Assembly (NCBI GenBank): GCA_027886185.1
Contig: WOAB01000595.1
Span: 620,001 to 684,000 of the forward strand
Direction of reading: 5' to 3'
Length of the DNA stretch: 64,000 nucleotides
Origin: Rheum nobile
Taxonomy: Eukaryota; Streptophyta; Magnoliopsida; Caryophyllales; Polygonaceae
Shown: positions 54,776-64,000 of the stretch, one piece after another
How positions within the stretch are numbered: the first letter of the stretch is position 1
Layout of the letters: each line of letters opens with the position of its first letter
Made by a program: the position numbers and the translations under genes
Notes under the pieces: generated by a model
Told to the model about the DNA's origin: nothing
The model's database searches: none
Seen by the model: only the letters and a program-made list of their open reading frames with translations

Positions 54776-57520
54776 TCACATCAAAATTTTATGGATCCTA
54801 CTCTTGGTCTCCACGCGAGGTGCTATTTGCAACACAATGGCATAGAATTTTACGCCAGTGCTAGTCCTATCAATGGCCAACAAAACGGTTACGCAACATT
54901 TTAATGCATCTGATAAACAATTAAGTTTTTTTTTACCGAGAAATACCTTTCCAATAATATAAGGGTTTCCAACAATAATAAGCAATGATCTGGCACGAGT
55001 CATGGCAGAATTGAACCTCTTCGGGTTGCTCATAAATCCCAAGCCGAAAGTCTTATCATATTCGCCGTGTTTCTCGGTTGATCTGACAGTTGACAGGATG
55101 ATCACTTCCATTTCTTCACCCCGAAACTGCTCAACCCCGCCTATATTAATATCAGTCATATGTAGAGACCTGAGAGCCTTCCCTATCTTTACTACTTGTT
55201 GTGGGTAAGGGGTAATAATCCTAATGTCGTGCTCAGAGACATTCCTTTTTTTGAGATTCTATACGAGCTCAACCACCTTGCTAGCTTCAATCCTATTAAA
55301 CCATGAAGGGCTGCCCTTTTCCCTCTCATTCAAGCCTTGGATGCCACAGAACATTACAGGGACGTTCTCTTTGGGGAGCAGATCAGCCCAAGGTAAGGAA
55401 GTTGTGTCACTTTCTTCTTGATATGGAATCATTGCTCCTCTATAAAACAGTCTTGAAGGAACATAAAGAATTTGAGGGTGGCTCCGATAAATGTTCACCA
55501 ACATTGTGACATAATTGCGATCCCCTGATCTGTAAACTTTAAAGTCCAACAACCTCTCCATAAAAGACCTTCCCAACCCATAAACCTCATCTTGCTTTGA
55601 ATGAATATCAGGGCCAAGTTGCTTGGGATCACCAGAAAGAACAATAATTGTGTTGTTTTCGTAGAGGGTTGATATGGGGATCGTTGTCTCTGGCTCTAAA
55701 GCTTGGCTTGCATCATCTAAGATGATGTGGGAGAAGTGGCCATGGTTAACCCCTTTAGCATAAAGGCAAGATTCACTCGTGTATGTCGTTATTATTATCC
55801 TGTAGCTGCAGACTGCATCTTGAGAAAGGCAAGTGAAGAAACCTTCACTGTAGGTACATAACCTCAACAATGCAGCGTTCATTTTTTCTAAGGAACGACG
55901 TGTGACATTCAACTTAAAAATATCTTCCTTCCCAAGATTCATCCCCTCACAAAGGATTTTCTCTAATATGTGATCTGTCGTATAATTTAAAGAAGCACAT
56001 ACCAGTATATGAGAATTCCGTCTAGTTTTATATAGTTGTAGGATCACTTCCACCAGTGTTTTTGTCTTTCCTGTTCCCGGGGGTCCATAAATCATATAAG
56101 GAGCTCCTCCTCTGCACCCTAAAATTAAGCGAACATCATTTTTCTGCTCCTCGTTAAGAAGATGTGAGATAGGCACAAGATTGTTTGTTGTAATCCTCCA
56201 CTTTCCATGATACTCATGGGGTAAGAGGAACTTTTTGTGTAATGCTTCTACAGATAGAATGGCTTGACAAAGCCTACTGAAATTTACCCCATTGTACACA
56301 AAACAGATTTCATAAAGATTGCTATCTATGTGCCTTTGGTAAAATCCATCATGAAATTGCAATAATACTTCATCAGCCTCAACACGGTGGATCTAGCCCG
56401 GTTAAAACAACATTGGCAAGTTCAACATGAGAAAACAACATTGGCAACGATAATTCGTGCAGTTGTGACAAAAAAATATAAACTTCTATTTCATTGTTCA
56501 TTCCGACAATAACACAACCCTTTGACAATAATATTAACAGAACTGACATTACCCTAAAAAACTAACTTCACCCAGTTTACCACACTTACCTGATCAAAAG
56601 AATATTCCCCATAAACATTTACCACATCTCCACGGACAAGTGATGGCCTTCTTTCAGCTACTCCTGGCACTTTAAGAGCTAAAAAGTCAAAATCCTTTTG
56701 TCTCAAAGTAATAGACTTCATATTATAAGCTTTCACGTAGTCTTATAAACAAATATAAAAAGAGAATCATTCAACAAGTTGGTACTACGAGAGAACCATG
56801 CCATCTAGCTATCCCCTTAGTCCCCCACCCCCATACAGAGAATAGAAAACAATTACCATAATGAGAAGTTCCTTCACCCCTAACAACACATTGAAATACG
56901 ACGCATAAGTTTCTTCTGTTAAGCCTTGTAAGACAACTTCAGGGATTTCCTCAAACTCAATCGCTTACTTATTTCTGGTGGTATGTATATGGTTTCTCAG
57001 GTGCCAAAGCTTTGGAGACTTCATCTTCAGCCAAGAGGAAGAAAAGACGTTCAATAGTTACAACCTCAGTTTCAATAGTCACAACCTGAGTTTCGATATG
57101 CACAATAGATGTGAAAACGCCAATCTCCTTGGGAACACAAGACAACCATATAGTTAGGCTACCATGTGGCCTCAGCATTCGCTCCTCCATAGAAAAAGAA
57201 CCCACAAAATCTTCCTCGGGTATGTAATCTGGCTGGCCAGATGGAGGTTTTATCAGTGACAAAATGAATGAATCATCGGGATTTGAAGCATAAATTTTCA
57301 CACCCTAAAGTACCACATCTTCTAAAGTGGTGTTTTCTATGGTGAATGACGCCGCGACAACCTCGTTCACAGGAACCGATTAAGGCTTTCCTCCAACAAA
57401 TGGAAACAACACATAAATAATGACAGGACCCTCCTCAGTAGGAGTGGAAGTAGTGAGTGAGGGAACATCCATGAAGCCAACCTCTCCCTTGTCTCCAATG
57501 GTGGAGTATTCATCAACCAT
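54776..57520 (-). pseudogene. SDE3: SDE3-like (MOV10 family) RNA helicase carried by the MULE
   Basis: SDE3 is a plant SF1 RNA helicase that acts in RNA silencing and antiviral defence. Minus-strand ATG at 57520 (MVDEYSTIGDKGEVGF, the SDE3 N-terminus). Then KIYASNPDDSF (57290), FFLLAEDEVSKALAPEKPY, VPGVAERRPSLVRGD (56650), and the helicase core: GYPPG-type Walker A seen as GPPGTGKT (56070), motif II DDAS where family members have DEAS or DEAG (55710), SGDPKQLGP (55630), YRSHPQILYVPSRLFY (55480), then VEQFRGEEMEVIILSTVRS and NPKRFNSAMTRARSLL (55020-55140). An intron is kept between YSFDQ (donor GTAAGT) and IHRVEADEV. Stops at 57380-57382, 57305-57307 and 55259-55261; the C-terminus diverges after ~54900. 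DNA-level capture, not a retrocopy. Confidence 0.82.
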
Positions 57521-58939
57521 ACCTATTTGGCACTCAATTAAAATCCAACAATAGTTTATGAGTCCACAAGCAAAGAACCCAACCAGACGAGCTGCTCTAA
57601 GGAGATGAAGACTCGAAGGAGATGGGTGAGATGAAGTGAAACAAAGAGAGAGTATGAGTGGAAGCATGTAGATAAAAATACTCAAACAAGAGACACTCGA
57701 AGGAGATGGGTGAGATGAAATGCAATTAATATCTCTGTAATTAAGATCTCTATAAAGTAAAATAGTCAAAAAAGTAGAGCATCGGGAGAGAGAGATGCAA
57801 TTAAGACATGGACCATTTTGTCAAAATAGCGGTCAAATATATTAAATATGTACAGACATGGAGCATTCTGAATACAGTCAAAATTGTCAGTGGTACGGTA
57901 TTAATTTGTCATAATAGTGAGCAAGAAATGACAATACTACTTTAGAATCTCACGCGTTCTAGTAAATATAATAGAATTGAGGGATTGTGAGTAGAAATAT
58001 TTAGCCATATGTCACACATCTACAAATTAAGTGGCATGCATTCATGTAATATGGTAGAATGCAAATTATGTACAGACATGGAGCATTATTCATGTAATAT
58101 CTGGAAATTGACAATAAAATTTGCATTTAATACTATCAACCTTAAAGTTTAGTGTTGATTTTTCATTTAAACTTTAAACTTTAATGTCACATTACATACT
58201 AAGGTTTGTATTTAAACTTTAATGTGACATTACATACTAAAGTTTACTGTTGATTTTTGGGTGTTGAAATCACTATCCCTATCAGTAGAGGAAGATATGA
58301 AATTTTTATTTATAGTTCTAACATTATTATTCGTATGTATGACATTTGTTTTCCTATGGCCGACATGAGTTTTCGATAGTAGAAACAACCAAGTATGACG
58401 TAGTAATTTTTTGCCGCTTGTGAATCTTTGGTTTTACATTATTTTGGCTCAAATTTTGTTTAACCTGGAAATCCGCTTATGAATAAATTTGTGTACTTTT
58501 GAAACCTATACAAGGAAATATAACTACCACTTCATCGGCATAAATTTTAAATGTTGAGTATCAGTTCAAGATAACAGTGAAATGTTCAGTACATGATAAA
58601 AATAATTTGGAAGATGGAGGTTCAACAGTCCATCGACATTCTTTTTTATGTTCAATAGTTCATCCGGTTCAAAATTCAGTTGGGAGGGAAAGGAGGTTTG
58701 GATTTTCTAATGGTGGGATGGAGGTTTGGAGAATCACTACCAGTTCATCGGAATTTGTCTTTCAGTTCAACAGTTCATCGGCCGATGGGAGTATGTCCAG
58801 ATGGAGGATTGCAGAATGGGCAGGAGAAAGGGAGGGAGATGGGCGGGATAGGCTAGAGTAAAAGGAGGGAACTTTGGGGGTTTTGGAGGGAAATAATTGT
58901 TAATGATATTTGTGTACTATTTTTGTTTTTTGTTTCTTT
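57521..58939. other. MULE right subterminal region
   Basis: No gene recognised. AT-rich with local duplications: two ~45-bp copies sharing TTAAACTTTAATGT.ACATT near 58165-58250, and GACATGGAGCATT twice (57854, 58075). Confidence 0.5.
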
Positions 58940-59096
58940 TTTTCCTATAATTTTATTGTTTTTATTTGTTTTTTGAATTAAAAGAAAAGTTTTATTATTT
59001 TGTAAAAATACACCAAATGATGTATGAATGAAAAAAAATACAACCATCTATTTTTGCAAGTGACATACCCATTTAGGGTATTTATGCAAATCCGTG
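58940..59096 (-). repeat. MULE right terminal inverted repeat (degenerate)
   Basis: On the minus strand it starts CACGGATTTGCATAAATACC, with AATACCCTA at the same offset as in the left end. Followed by TGGAAGTAT (59097-59105). Confidence 0.6.
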
Positions 59097-59105
59097 TGGA
59101 AGTAT

Positions 59106-59460
59106 TATTAGTCATTTTACATGCAATAAAGTGAGCCATCTTTGAAAACCTATCAACCACAAATATTGAGTCACTCCCTTCTTAGAAATTGGCAACCCCA
59201 TTATAAAGTCCATAGAAATATCCTCCCAAGGGGTCGTCGGAATAGACAAGAGGGTGTACAAACGAAAGGGACTCGATCTAGACTTAGCCTTGTTACAAGT
59301 CACACAACTATTACAAAACCTAGACACATGATGAATCATCTTAGGCCAATAGATGTGTACCTTAAGCATGGACAAAGTCTTAAAAATCCCAAAGTGTCCT
59401 CTACCCTCATGAGCCTCTTGGATAAGCAACTTATGAATGAAGAGTTGGGTATACATAATT
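59106..59460 (-). pseudogene. GyE integrase, N-terminal part
   Basis: Minus strand: HKLLIQEAHEGRGHFGIFKT (HHCC His), CNSCVTCNKAKSRSS, ISMDFIMGLPISKKG (first catalytic Asp), a frame slip, FSKMAHFIACKMTNN. The Mutator-like element interrupts it here; the rest is at 36662-37335. Confidence 0.88.
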
Positions 59461-61328
59461 TTCCATCCTTGTATAAATACCCATTATCCATGTAAAACCC
59501 ATTAATTTTGCCCTTTTTCACACAAGTGGACGCGGTGGACCCTGATGGTGGAGCGCACACATTAGTAGTAAGGGATTGACTAGGGTTAGAATTATACCTT
59601 CTTTGGCCTTGAGGTTGCCAAGATGATTGCCGACGACGCGAGAGTTGATTGTGGATTTGCATCGCGGTGTGAGTCAAGGTGTTGAGATCCTTGATTGGCA
59701 AAATCTCAAGCTGGTCACGGATTGGCACATTCAAGCCACTAAGAAACTTCGTACGAAGGGTGGACGGGGCGACACTTATGCTTGCCTTGTAGTACATGTC
59801 ATCCAAGTGAGAGAAGAACTCAAGAGGCGTTTTGGTGCCTTGGCGTGCCATGGCAATTTCCATCCGCATTTGGTTTCTATCGTCAGCGGGTACGTACTTT
59901 TGGGTCATGACGTGGACAAGTTGGTGCCACTCGGTGATTGGCATAAGATGGCGGCAAACGTGGTCATCAACGAACCTGTGCCACCAAACACGCACGGCGC
60001 CTCAGAAGTGAAGCATGGCCGTGTCAACATGCTCGTCCATGGGAGTGTGGCAATATCTCAATGTGTACTCCGTAGCTTGCACCCACTTAAAAAAAACAGT
60101 CGGATCATATTCAGCAAAGAAATGCTCGATTTTGACCTATACCTCGTGGCGGCTTAACCGTGGCGCTGTCTGAGCTGACTAGGGTGCGTAAGCGCGTTGT
60201 GCAGGGGCTTGGTTGCGACAAAGTTGTCGGTGAGCGTGGCCATCCTGGCCATCGTCAGCGGCGAAGAACACGGGTGGCGCGGTCTGCTCGGCGCATCTCT
60301 GTTGTCGCTTAGGGGCATAGCCATTGTCGCGGAGAAGAAAGTCACGCGGCATTTCCCCAAGGGCTGGCCACGAAATTCACGCGTATTGTCCGTTTGGACA
60401 TGATGATGTTGGCCGTCTTGCTACCGTGGTGGCGGAATCCAATCTGCGGGCCTATCTTGGAGCTCAATGGGATCACCAAGGGGGGGAGGGGGGGGGGGGG
60501 GGGGGGGTAGGAGCCTGGGTTGATCATGCTGGAGTCTTCCATCTCCTCATCATCGAACTCGTTGAAGTCATCGTGGATAGTCGGCGAAGTCGAACCATAT
60601 CCATCGGAGCCGTAGCGCGGTGTGCGCATGCTTTGGTGGCCAAGATGGTCGTTTACGTCGAAGGGCACTGGATTGGGGGCATGTCGATGCTGACGCGGCT
60701 CAACACCTGGGGCGTGGATGTGTCAATGCGGTAGCCCGGAGTCGCGTTCATCATGGCGTGCACGGCTATCATGAGGCGTTGAGGCAGTGGCACGACGGCG
60801 TCGAGTTCCTCTGGCTGTATACCTGTCATGAAAGTCAAAGGGTTCAGAATACTCACCTTGAGAATCATTGTCGCGGTCGGACCCGCTGTCGTAGCCAGTA
60901 GGGGTTGCTCGCGGTGCGTAATGTTTGTGTTGTTTAACGTATCCTTGGCGGCTTTCTATCACCGATTGTATCCGTTGTAGACGTGGCTGCGGGTTTGAGG
61001 TTGAGGGCATCAACCCTTTGTCTTTTTCCATGCGCGGTTGGCTTGGGCCAACTTCAGTGGGGCGAGGCTATCCCGTGTCATCCATTGGAATCATAGGTTT
61101 CGGCGTGGGCAACACGGGTGCAGTGCGCTATGCGGCTTGGAGTTGAGCAACTTGGCGTTGTAGCTCTTGTATATCGCGCTGCTCGGGTGAGATATCCAAG
61201 ATGGGGTCTTCAATAGGCAGATCCAGATGTGGAACCAAAGAAGTGTTCGGAGGATTGTTGTTGTTGTCTCCGTTGCCATTACCACTCGTGGGGGGCGTCA
61301 TGCTTCCTATGACAATGTGACCAGCCAT
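59461..61328 (-). pseudogene. GyE gag fused to pre-integrase sequence
   Basis: ATG on the minus strand at 61328 (MAGHIVIGSMTPP). ELQRQVAQLQAA coiled-coil-like stretch, DKGLMPSTS, a Pro-run caused by a 20-G tract, and the capsid region (VWWHRFVDDHV, TPLEFFSHLDDMYYKASIS, STLRTKFLSGL) to ~59520. Without any zinc knuckle, protease, RT or RNase H it then reads INGFYMDNGYLYKDGKLCIP, the segment just before the integrase finger. The fused frame 59512-59995 is open, so the deletion was in frame or close to it. Confidence 0.85.
60488..60507. repeat. Run of 20 G residues
   Basis: Uninterrupted G20, preceded by a G-run ending in one A. It encodes Pro on the minus strand within GyE gag, where GyB has HPPLGDPL. 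Length may be unreliable. Confidence 0.85.
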
Positions 61329-62128
61329 CCAAGTAAAGCGAACAAGAGACAAAATCAACCAACAATCACGCAAACACTATACAAGTGAATGTTCACGTAG
61401 GGAGGGCAGTTTGGGTGGCCGTGAGGGCGGCTTAGGCTAAACACAAGGAAGGCGTGAGAAGTAAGCACGAAAACCAAACGAAACCAAGCAATTACTCCTA
61501 ACCCTAACACAAGCAATCAACAATATCAAACGTAACTTACCTTCTAGGAGTTGACCTAGATGGCAGAGAGGTTGAGAAGATGAGCCAAGGCTGAGAGGGA
61601 AAAGATCTTGAAGGATTGCCTTATTTTGGCTTGGCCTTCAAGAAGTCGGGTCTTTTTTTTTTTAATTTTCGACTTGATTTTTTTTAATGAAATAATCCAA
61701 GAATCTTTGACTTTGACTTTGTATGAGATCTTGGATAAGATAGAATCAAAACAAAATCGGCCTTATTAACAAGAAAGAAATCACACGTGATCTTCGTGAA
61801 AGGAGAGAGAAAGAAGATAGTAGAGAATATTGGCTAACAACCTAGAATTCAAATCACGCAAGATAATGTAGATATATCACATAAGTAAATCAGGAAAATA
61901 ACCACCAAATCTCGGAAGATCTCCAAACTAACCAATCACACCAAACTTGCAAGGGAAGAAAGGAATTATTTCGGCCAAGGCTTGCCTTGAGAAACCGACT
62001 AGGACTAGCAAGTTTTAACGAGAGAAAGAAAAAAAAAATTGCGACAACGGAAGCAGAAGCAAGGGAAATGGACAAGAAAATAATTATGTGAACAATCGAG
62101 ACTTGGAATAGCGACTTACAAGACCATT
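61329..62128 (-). other. GyE untranslated leader
   Basis: Corresponds in position and in poly-A/poly-T blocks (61650-61690) to the leaders of GyB and GyD. No gene supported. Confidence 0.6.
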
Positions 62129-62141
62129 GGCTCTGATGCCA
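62129..62141 (-). other. GyE primer binding site
   Basis: Minus strand TGGCATCAGAGCC, 2 bp inside the LTR end GACGCATCA. Confidence 0.78.
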
Positions 62142-62143
62142 GC

Positions 62144-62908
62144 TGATGCGTCCTTGACTACGAATGCCGGCCAAAGTGCCTTGGCAGCGAGGATCTAGGC
62201 CTTGATGTGAGTCGCTCGTCTCGGCCTTAAGGCTTGAGGTTCACGTAGCAAAAGATGGGACGCGAGGGAAATGTCATGACACGGTGAAGGTGACGCGATG
62301 ACTGGAGTCACGACACACGAACGGTTGAGCGCGATGAATATCACAAAGCGTTAGCGGTGGCGAGCGGTGGCAGATCTGGATCACGGCCTCAAGACTAGGC
62401 ATGATGAAGAATAGGGCTCGACGGATCGAGCGTGGCCGTAGCGTCGGCGGCGGAGTGAAGGAGGTGAGAAGATAGATTTAGGGTTTTGACGTCCGATCAA
62501 AGGAAGGAGGCAATTAGGGCTCTCAACTTAAGTTTTGATTAAAATAAGACATAACCTTTTACACGAGGTTGAGATGGCCTTATATAGAGGTCGCGGGACT
62601 CGGATGGGTTGAGTCTCGCCTAATGGGCTGGCCCACTCAACATGAGTGGAGCACACGCCCGAAATAGAAATCTACTAAAAATAGTAACTTCTAAAAAAAG
62701 ATAGTGGCAAAACTAGAAAAGTCTAAAAATAGTAAAAAGAAACTCTAAATGATAATGATAGGCGCCGTTGACGCGGTGCCGAAGGTGACGAGGAGCTTGA
62801 GAGATACCGCGATCTCTGGCGCGCCTTGGTTTGCGACGATGCGCATGATCAATGATTGTGTGGCGTTGGCAATGGACTTGGCACGCGATCTTGTTATGGG
62901 CCCCTGTG
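62144..62908 (-). repeat. GyE 5' LTR (interrupted by another LTR)
   Basis: Minus-strand end CGCATCA at 62144. Near its other end it encodes GPITRSRAKSIANATQSLI, the same LTR-borne tail as in GyB. At 62908/62909 it is cut by the TGTAACACC terminus; the first ~100 bp of the LTR must lie beyond the insertion, outside the window. Confidence 0.8.
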
Positions 62909-64000
62909 TGTAACACCCCCAAATATATCCTTGAAAGTGTTACCGCCAGTGACCTCAGATTCCACATCCGAAGCCACCTAAGGCTTAACAGTTTATACAA
63001 AACATAAAACAACATATATAATATGAATATCATAACATTCATTTAAACCAACGTCTTAGAATTACATCCATAATCCAAAAACAACAAAACTACAGAGTAG
63101 TCTTTAATATAGAACATGTTTAATACAGCGGAAGTCTTTTAAAATAAATAACACAAAAGTCTTGATCGAGCGATCACCCGCCTAGGATCTCAACCTGATA
63201 AAACTCTTCAAAATTCCATTTGCCTTCATCGTCGTTTCTAGCCTTCATGGAATGGACGTTTATCTGATGTGCCATATGAGACGGATGACACCAGCCAACC
63301 ATGCAAGGGAATATAACCGGTTGGTTAGTCTAATGAAAGACTATGCAAGGGTTAAACAGAAAGGTTCTAAGTAGTCGTATTAGGTTAGACTCATCGCTTC
63401 TTGAATGAAAGCCGATGACGATAGTAAACCTCAATACTTCTACTAAAATTATCCAAAGAATAATGATCGAGAGAAGACTCTGAAAGATTGAGTCTTACGG
63501 AAACATATGAAGAGAAGACTCCAAAAGATTGAGTCTTATTGGAAAGTATGACAATGTTCGGGAACATATAATATTTCCACACAAGCGTTTAAAAGCGACT
63601 TGACTATTTGGGTCCACGACCAACCTCACCGCGTAATGAGAATTTAGATTTGGAAGGTGGACTTACTCTAATCGAAGCCCAGACGAGTTTCCACGTTGTA
63701 CTTCTCGCCCAAGGTTCATTAATTATGTGCATAATCGCACTTGTCTTATTTAATTCCAAAACGTACATTTACGTTATAAGCTTTTATAATATCTCCTCAC
63801 AAGAGATAATATCTCCTCACAAGATATGTAGAAGGAAATAAATCCAGAATATCGGCAACAACTGTGTGCACAAAACCCTGAGTAAGGGTAAGGTCATGAC
63901 TGAAGGATACTAGGGAAAAATCCTCCTAGCACCAGTTATAAAGAAACCACTAGACCTCGCAAGGTACATAGTGTTCCTATGAATACTCGTTCTAACTAAA
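62909..64000 (-). repeat. Second copy of the 2.4-kb LTR family (runs off the window)
   Basis: Starts TGTAACACCCCC and shares with 40704-41500 the blocks GTTACCGCCAGTGACC, GGATGACACCAGCC, GTCGTATTAGGTTAGACTC and ATCGCTTCT in the same order. Whether it is a solo LTR or part of a full element cannot be seen. No genes. Confidence 0.82.

Larger units (their letters stand above)
37345..59096. mobile_element. ~21.75-kb Mutator-like element (MULE) carrying Ulp1 and SDE3-like genes
   Basis: Bounded by a perfect 9-bp direct repeat TGGAAGTAT (37336-37344, 59097-59105), the Mutator target-duplication length. Skipping the element and one repeat rejoins GyE integrase in frame (NNTSKVAN). The inverted ends are eroded: AATACCCTA lies exactly 14 bp in from both tips, TGCAAAA lies ~38 bp in, and an ACTTTTCTTTT block lies ~136 and ~106 bp in. 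Contents left to right: Ulp1/DUF1985 copy 1 (+), copy 2 (+), a small ORF (+), MURA-like transposase (-), SDE3-like helicase (-). Ulp1-carrying MULEs are known in plants (Kaonashi/KI and related). It includes a 2.43-kb solo LTR that arrived later. Confidence 0.8.

Noticed and set aside
1..64000. tRNA, rRNA, CRISPR or bacterial-type operon features
   Set aside because: None seen on reading both strands; the tRNA-like matches are retrotransposon primer sites only.

Overview
The window is a repeat-dense stretch of a flowering-plant nuclear genome. The evidence is Ty3/gypsy and Ty1/copia retrotransposons with plant-type primer sites, Mutator- and hAT-superfamily DNA transposons, Ulp1/DUF1985 genes of the kind carried by plant MULEs, and one intact plant subtilase. 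The species cannot be named. The one intact gene is GC-rich, unlike its AT-rich flanks. About 90% of the window is transposon-derived, and nearly all transposon ORFs are broken.

Layout. 1-121: tip of an LTR. 122-4175: gypsy copy GyA, with a 678-bp hAT-like MITE in its integrase. 4176-12395: GyB, the fullest gypsy copy (8.2 kb, two ~0.9-kb LTRs, decayed gag-pol). 12396-12897: a miniature LTR element (TRIM) on the minus strand. 12898-14925 and ~29 bp from 18358: a copia remnant split by a 3.4-kb gag-only Tat-like element (14926-18357). ~18387-29529: antisense gypsy GyC, split by sense gypsy GyD (19103-25732, itself holding a 5'-truncated LINE) and by a second hAT-like MITE (26678-27348). 29530-30906: a possible solo LTR. 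32646-34976: the subtilase (SBT1.6 type, minus strand). ~36455-37335 plus 59106-62908: antisense gypsy GyE, split by a ~21.75-kb Mutator-like element (37345-59096). 62909 to the end: start of a second LTR of the family seen as a solo LTR at 40704-43131.

The most notable object is the Mutator-like element. It is bounded by a perfect 9-bp target duplication, and removing it rejoins the gypsy integrase in frame. Inside are two diverged tandem Ulp1/DUF1985 genes (plus strand), a small unknown ORF with its own TATA box, a MURA-type transposase (minus) and an SDE3-like RNA-silencing helicase with introns (minus). All are now damaged except possibly the small ORF, which has a stop at codon 4 of its longest version. 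A Mutator element combining a SUMO-protease-like cargo with an RNA-silencing helicase is unusual.

The gypsy copies look like one CRM-like chromovirus superfamily (TGATG...CATCA LTR tips, DGGSC protease, GPVTRSRSK-type tail encoded inside the LTR). Three of five copies have separately lost reverse transcriptase by internal deletion. Insertions were confirmed by target duplications and by host reading frames that close up when the insert is skipped. All calls come from reading the sequence; no database search was possible.
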